From contig JAQGIX010000056.1 in assembly GCA_028290925.1 (NCBI GenBank), positions 1-15,369 of the forward strand: a stretch of DNA of 15,369 nucleotides, given 5' to 3'. A program made the translations under genes and the position numbers. Below, in pieces: positions 13,291-15,369 of the stretch (the stretch's first letter is position 1; each line of letters begins with the position of its first letter). Origin of the DNA: Phenylobacterium sp. Its GTDB lineage: Bacteria; Pseudomonadota; Alphaproteobacteria; Caulobacterales; Caulobacteraceae. Below the pieces are notes generated by a model. It was not told the DNA's origin and did not search any database. It was given only the letters and a program-made list of their open reading frames with translations.

Positions 13291-14564
13291 GGGCGGTCCA
13301 GGAACTGGGCGTACATGCCGATCACGTGGTCGCGCGTCGGGCCCATGTAGTCGCCGTTCAGCGGGGTGAAGCTGATCGCGCCGCGCCACATCATCTGGAA
13401 CTCGAACCGCTCGGGCGCTGCCGGCCAGCCCGCCTCGCCGGTCAGCGCCAGGTATTCCACCAGGGACAGCTTCGGCGCGAGGATCAGCTCCTCCCCGACA
13501 TTGTCGAGCACCCAGCGATGGTGGATGAAGCCGCGGTAGGGCCCCTCGGGCCTCAGCGATTCCAGATAGCGGGAGGGCACGGCCACGTAGCCGGCCTCGG
13601 CGATCCTCGGCAGCATCTCCAGCGCGATGGCCGGATAGGCCAGGTCCTCGAGCGTGTGCGAGCAGATGCAGTAGGCGAAGCGGCCGTGCTTGGCCACGTG
13701 GCTGAGCAGCGGCTCCCAACTGCGCGGATCGTTGAAGTTGCCGCGGAAGTGCAGCGGGGCGGCGCCGCATTCGCCCATGTCGAAGGTGGCGTCCAGCACC
13801 TCGGCCGACCAGGGATTGGCCGCGGCGCCGACGTCGATGACCGTGAAGTCGGGGGACATGGCCTTCTGCGCGCGCAGCCAGGCCATCAGGGGCTCGTGGC
13901 CATGCAGCGGGCCGTAGGCGTAGTTCTGGCTCGGCCGCCGCACCTGCCGCTCGAACAGGAAGTCCATCTGCAGCAGGCCGCCGTCGTTGACGCCCTGCAG
14001 GCGGTGGAACTCGGTGACCGCGGCCTGCCGGAAGCCCATGCGGGCGAGCTGGGCGAACACCGCCTCGGCCGGCGGCGCGCCGGCGTTGAACTGCACCAGC
14101 GAGACCTCGACCAGGATGTAGTCGGCCTGGCGCAGCACCATCTCGCCGCCCATCAGCACGTCGAGCTCGGCGCCCTGGGTGTCGATCTTCACGAAGTCGA
14201 ATCGCCGCCCGCGGAACAGTTCATCGAGCCGGACCTTCTCCACCTGCTGCTCGACCACCACCTCGTCGCGGAAGAAGGCGGTGTTCTCGCGGTAGAGCGA
14301 GGAGCCGGTGGACTGCAGCCACTCCTTGGTCAGGAACAGCGTCGCCAGGCCGCCCTCGCTGGAGGCGGCCACCGCGTGGCGCTCGAAGGGCAGCTCGGCC
14401 AGGGCCTCCTGGCAGAAGGGATTCGGCTCGACAAGCGTTGGCGCGCAGTCCGGGAAGGCCTCCAGGAACGAGCGGGTGAAGGTCCCGATGTGCGCGCCGA
14501 TGTCGAGCAGCGTGCGGGGCGCGTAGCCCTTGAACCGCAGGTCGTTGAGGATCTCGGCGTTCAT
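13287..14564 (-). CDS. FkbM methyltransferase fused to a second methyltransferase-like domain
   Basis: Predicted SAM-dependent methyltransferase of 425 residues with two units. The N-terminal FkbM domain (about 1-205) has motif I RTLLDIGAHIGTFTRSF (17-33), the acidic VEPNP (45-49) and the FkbM hallmark FVKIDTQGAELDVLMGG (124-140). The C-terminal unit (about 225-425) has another Rossmann start, TVIDVGAAANPW (241-252), and CSHTLEDL (301-308), which corresponds to the 'hvLEHl' motif of class I methyltransferases; it may be active or degenerate. The family methylates sugars or similar hydroxyls in glycans and antibiotics. The start at 14564 is fixed by ATGA overlap with the OGT stop, and its own stop overlaps the next start in the same way. 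The setting suggests methylation of a sugar installed by the flanking transferases. Confidence 0.85.
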   Translation of the reverse strand: MNAEILNDLRFKGYAPRTLLDIGAHIGTFTRSFLEAFPDCAPTLVEPNPFCQEALAELPFERHAVAASSEGGLATLFLTKEWLQSTGSSLYRENTAFFRDEVVVEQQVEKVRLDELFRGRRFDFVKIDTQGAELDVLMGGEMVLRQADYILVEVSLVQFNAGAPPAEAVFAQLARMGFRQAAVTEFHRLQGVNDGGLLQMDFLFERQVRRPSQNYAYGPLHGHEPLMAWLRAQKAMSPDFTVIDVGAAANPWSAEVLDATFDMGECGAAPLHFRGNFNDPRSWEPLLSHVAKHGRFAYCICSHTLEDLAYPAIALEMLPRIAEAGYVAVPSRYLESLRPEGPYRGFIHHRWVLDNVGEELILAPKLSLVEYLALTGEAGWPAAPERFEFQMMWRGAISFTPLNGDYMGPTRDHVIGMYAQFLDRP

Positions 14565-15369
14565 GAGGCGCGGGCTCTTTTGGCTCGGGGCGGACGGGCT
14601 GCGATCGGTTCGATGACCGGCTCTTCGGTCCACAGCCTGACGTCGGGCTTGAGCGGCCGGACCAGGTGGCGGCGCATCAGGCCGGCGCGGTAGATCTCGT
14701 GGTAGTCGTCCGCCAGCATGAGGTCGCGGCCCTCGTGATCGAGGTCGCAACCCACGGCCATGTACGCCTCCAGGTTGGTCAGCTGCGGGACCGGCAGCCG
14801 CCCCGCCTGATGGTCCAGCGCCATCTCGCGGTAGAGGCCTTCCAGGCGGCTCACCAGCTTCTCCATGTTGAACAGGTCGCAGCTGTCGCGGGTGGCCTGC
14901 AGCCGCGCCTTGAGGCCGGCGACCCGCGGCCGGTCCGCCGCCAGGGCCACGGCCAGGGCCACGTAGTCTTCCTCGTTGTCGCAGACCAGCTCCGGCAGCC
15001 CCGCGGCGCGCACCAGGCTGCCGCAGACGCGGCTGGCGAAGGCGCGGCCCGAGATGGTGATCATCGGCACGCCCATCCACAGGGCGTCGGAGGCCGTGGT
15101 GTGGGCGCCGTAGGGCGCGGTGTCGAGGAACAGGTCGGCCAGCGGATAGCGGGCCAGGTGATAGGCGTTGGCCAGCTTCGGCGCGAAGATCAGGCGCGCC
15201 CGCTCGACACCCTCGGCTTCGGCGAAGGCCGCCAGCCGCTCGTGGGTGGCCGGCGTGCTGTCCAGCAGCCAGAGCACGCTGCCGGGCACGGCCTTGAGGA
15301 TCCTGAGCCAGCGCAGATAGGTGAAACGGGTGATCTTCTGCGAGCCGTTGAAGCAGCAGAAGACGAAGG
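14561..15369 (-). CDS. SPINDLY-type O-GlcNAc transferase, C-terminal catalytic part (5' end outside window)
   Basis: C-terminal part (about 269 residues) of a GT41 O-linked N-acetylglucosamine transferase of the SPINDLY group. The frame is open to the right edge and reads FVFCCFNGSQKITRF there, matching the family motif containing the catalytic lysine, so the gene is truncated by the window and does not start at the GTG at 15289. Other hallmarks are ILKAVPGSVLWLL, LIFAPKLANAYHLARYPLADLFLDTAPYGAHTTASDALWMG (family GAHTT with conserved His and Asp), and PMITISGRAFASRVCGSL. A basic tail (PPRAKRARAS) follows. The missing N terminus would normally carry TPRs. The enzyme transfers a sugar from a nucleotide sugar to protein Ser/Thr. 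The stop overlaps the methyltransferase start. The sugar and target are unknown. Confidence 0.93.
   Translation of the reverse strand, partial: FVFCCFNGSQKITRFTYLRWLRILKAVPGSVLWLLDSTPATHERLAAFAEAEGVERARLIFAPKLANAYHLARYPLADLFLDTAPYGAHTTASDALWMGVPMITISGRAFASRVCGSLVRAAGLPELVCDNEEDYVALAVALAADRPRVAGLKARLQATRDSCDLFNMEKLVSRLEGLYREMALDHQAGRLPVPQLTNLEAYMAVGCDLDHEGRDLMLADDYHEIYRAGLMRRHLVRPLKPDVRLWTEEPVIEPIAARPPRAKRARAS

Noticed and set aside
13291..13770. N-terminal extension of the TPR-glycosyltransferase frame
   Set aside because: This part is an out-of-frame reading of the methyltransferase fusion; ATGA at 13287-13290 marks the true start.
1..15369. tRNA, rRNA or CRISPR arrays
   Set aside because: No cloverleaf-like tRNA sequence, rRNA signature or regularly spaced repeat array was seen on either strand.

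Overview
The window is very GC-rich and gene-dense. Its genes have strong third-position GC, TonB-dependent uptake, DUF882 and DUF4402 proteins and SPINDLY/FkbM-type glycosylation genes. This suggests an alphaproteobacterium, most likely Caulobacterales (Caulobacter/Phenylobacterium-like). That placement rests on gene content and style, not on a marker gene.

Region 1 (1-929) is the 3' part of a PstS-like phosphate-binding protein gene. Region 2 (954-8133) looks like one uptake and sensing module. On the minus strand, a secreted YncE-type beta-propeller gene (2390-3442) is followed by a 2-hydroxycarboxylate (CitS-type) transporter gene (954-2306). Divergently, an OmpR-type response regulator and its histidine kinase (3656-5694, overlapping by 4 nt) are followed by a TonB-dependent siderophore-type receptor (5917-8133). 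The same unusual operator occurs twice: between the beta-propeller and the regulator, and in front of the receptor. It has four half-sites at exact 11-bp steps (CTGAA, TTCAG, then two more -AG half-sites), in the same orientation relative to the beta-propeller and receptor genes. The receptor mRNA also has a highly structured leader: an 8-bp outer stem, a 12-bp inner hairpin and a GAAA-capped hairpin next to the ribosome binding site. The simplest reading is a two-component-controlled regulon for a metal chelate or an organic acid such as citrate: receptor in the outer membrane, propeller in the periplasm, carboxylate symporter in the inner membrane.

Region 3 (8317-11039) holds three less connected genes. 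These are a Tat-exported DUF882/M15-type peptidoglycan peptidase (plus strand), a 407-residue protein resembling a degenerate GGDEF/EAL protein (minus strand, possibly coupled to a 36-codon upstream ORF by a GTGA overlap), and a secreted DUF4402 protein (minus strand). Region 4 (about 11040-11607) is a 568-bp gene-free stretch, less GC-rich in its DUF4402-proximal half. It holds an imperfect tandem repeat and possibly relics of a mobile element.

Region 5 (11608-15369) is a minus-strand operon, in transcription order: the C-terminal part of a SPINDLY-type O-GlcNAc transferase gene (cut by the window edge), a fusion of an FkbM methyltransferase with a second methyltransferase-like domain, and a TPR protein fused to a GT-A-like glycosyltransferase. 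Each junction is a 4-nt ATGA overlap. This looks like a protein or surface glycan modification locus.
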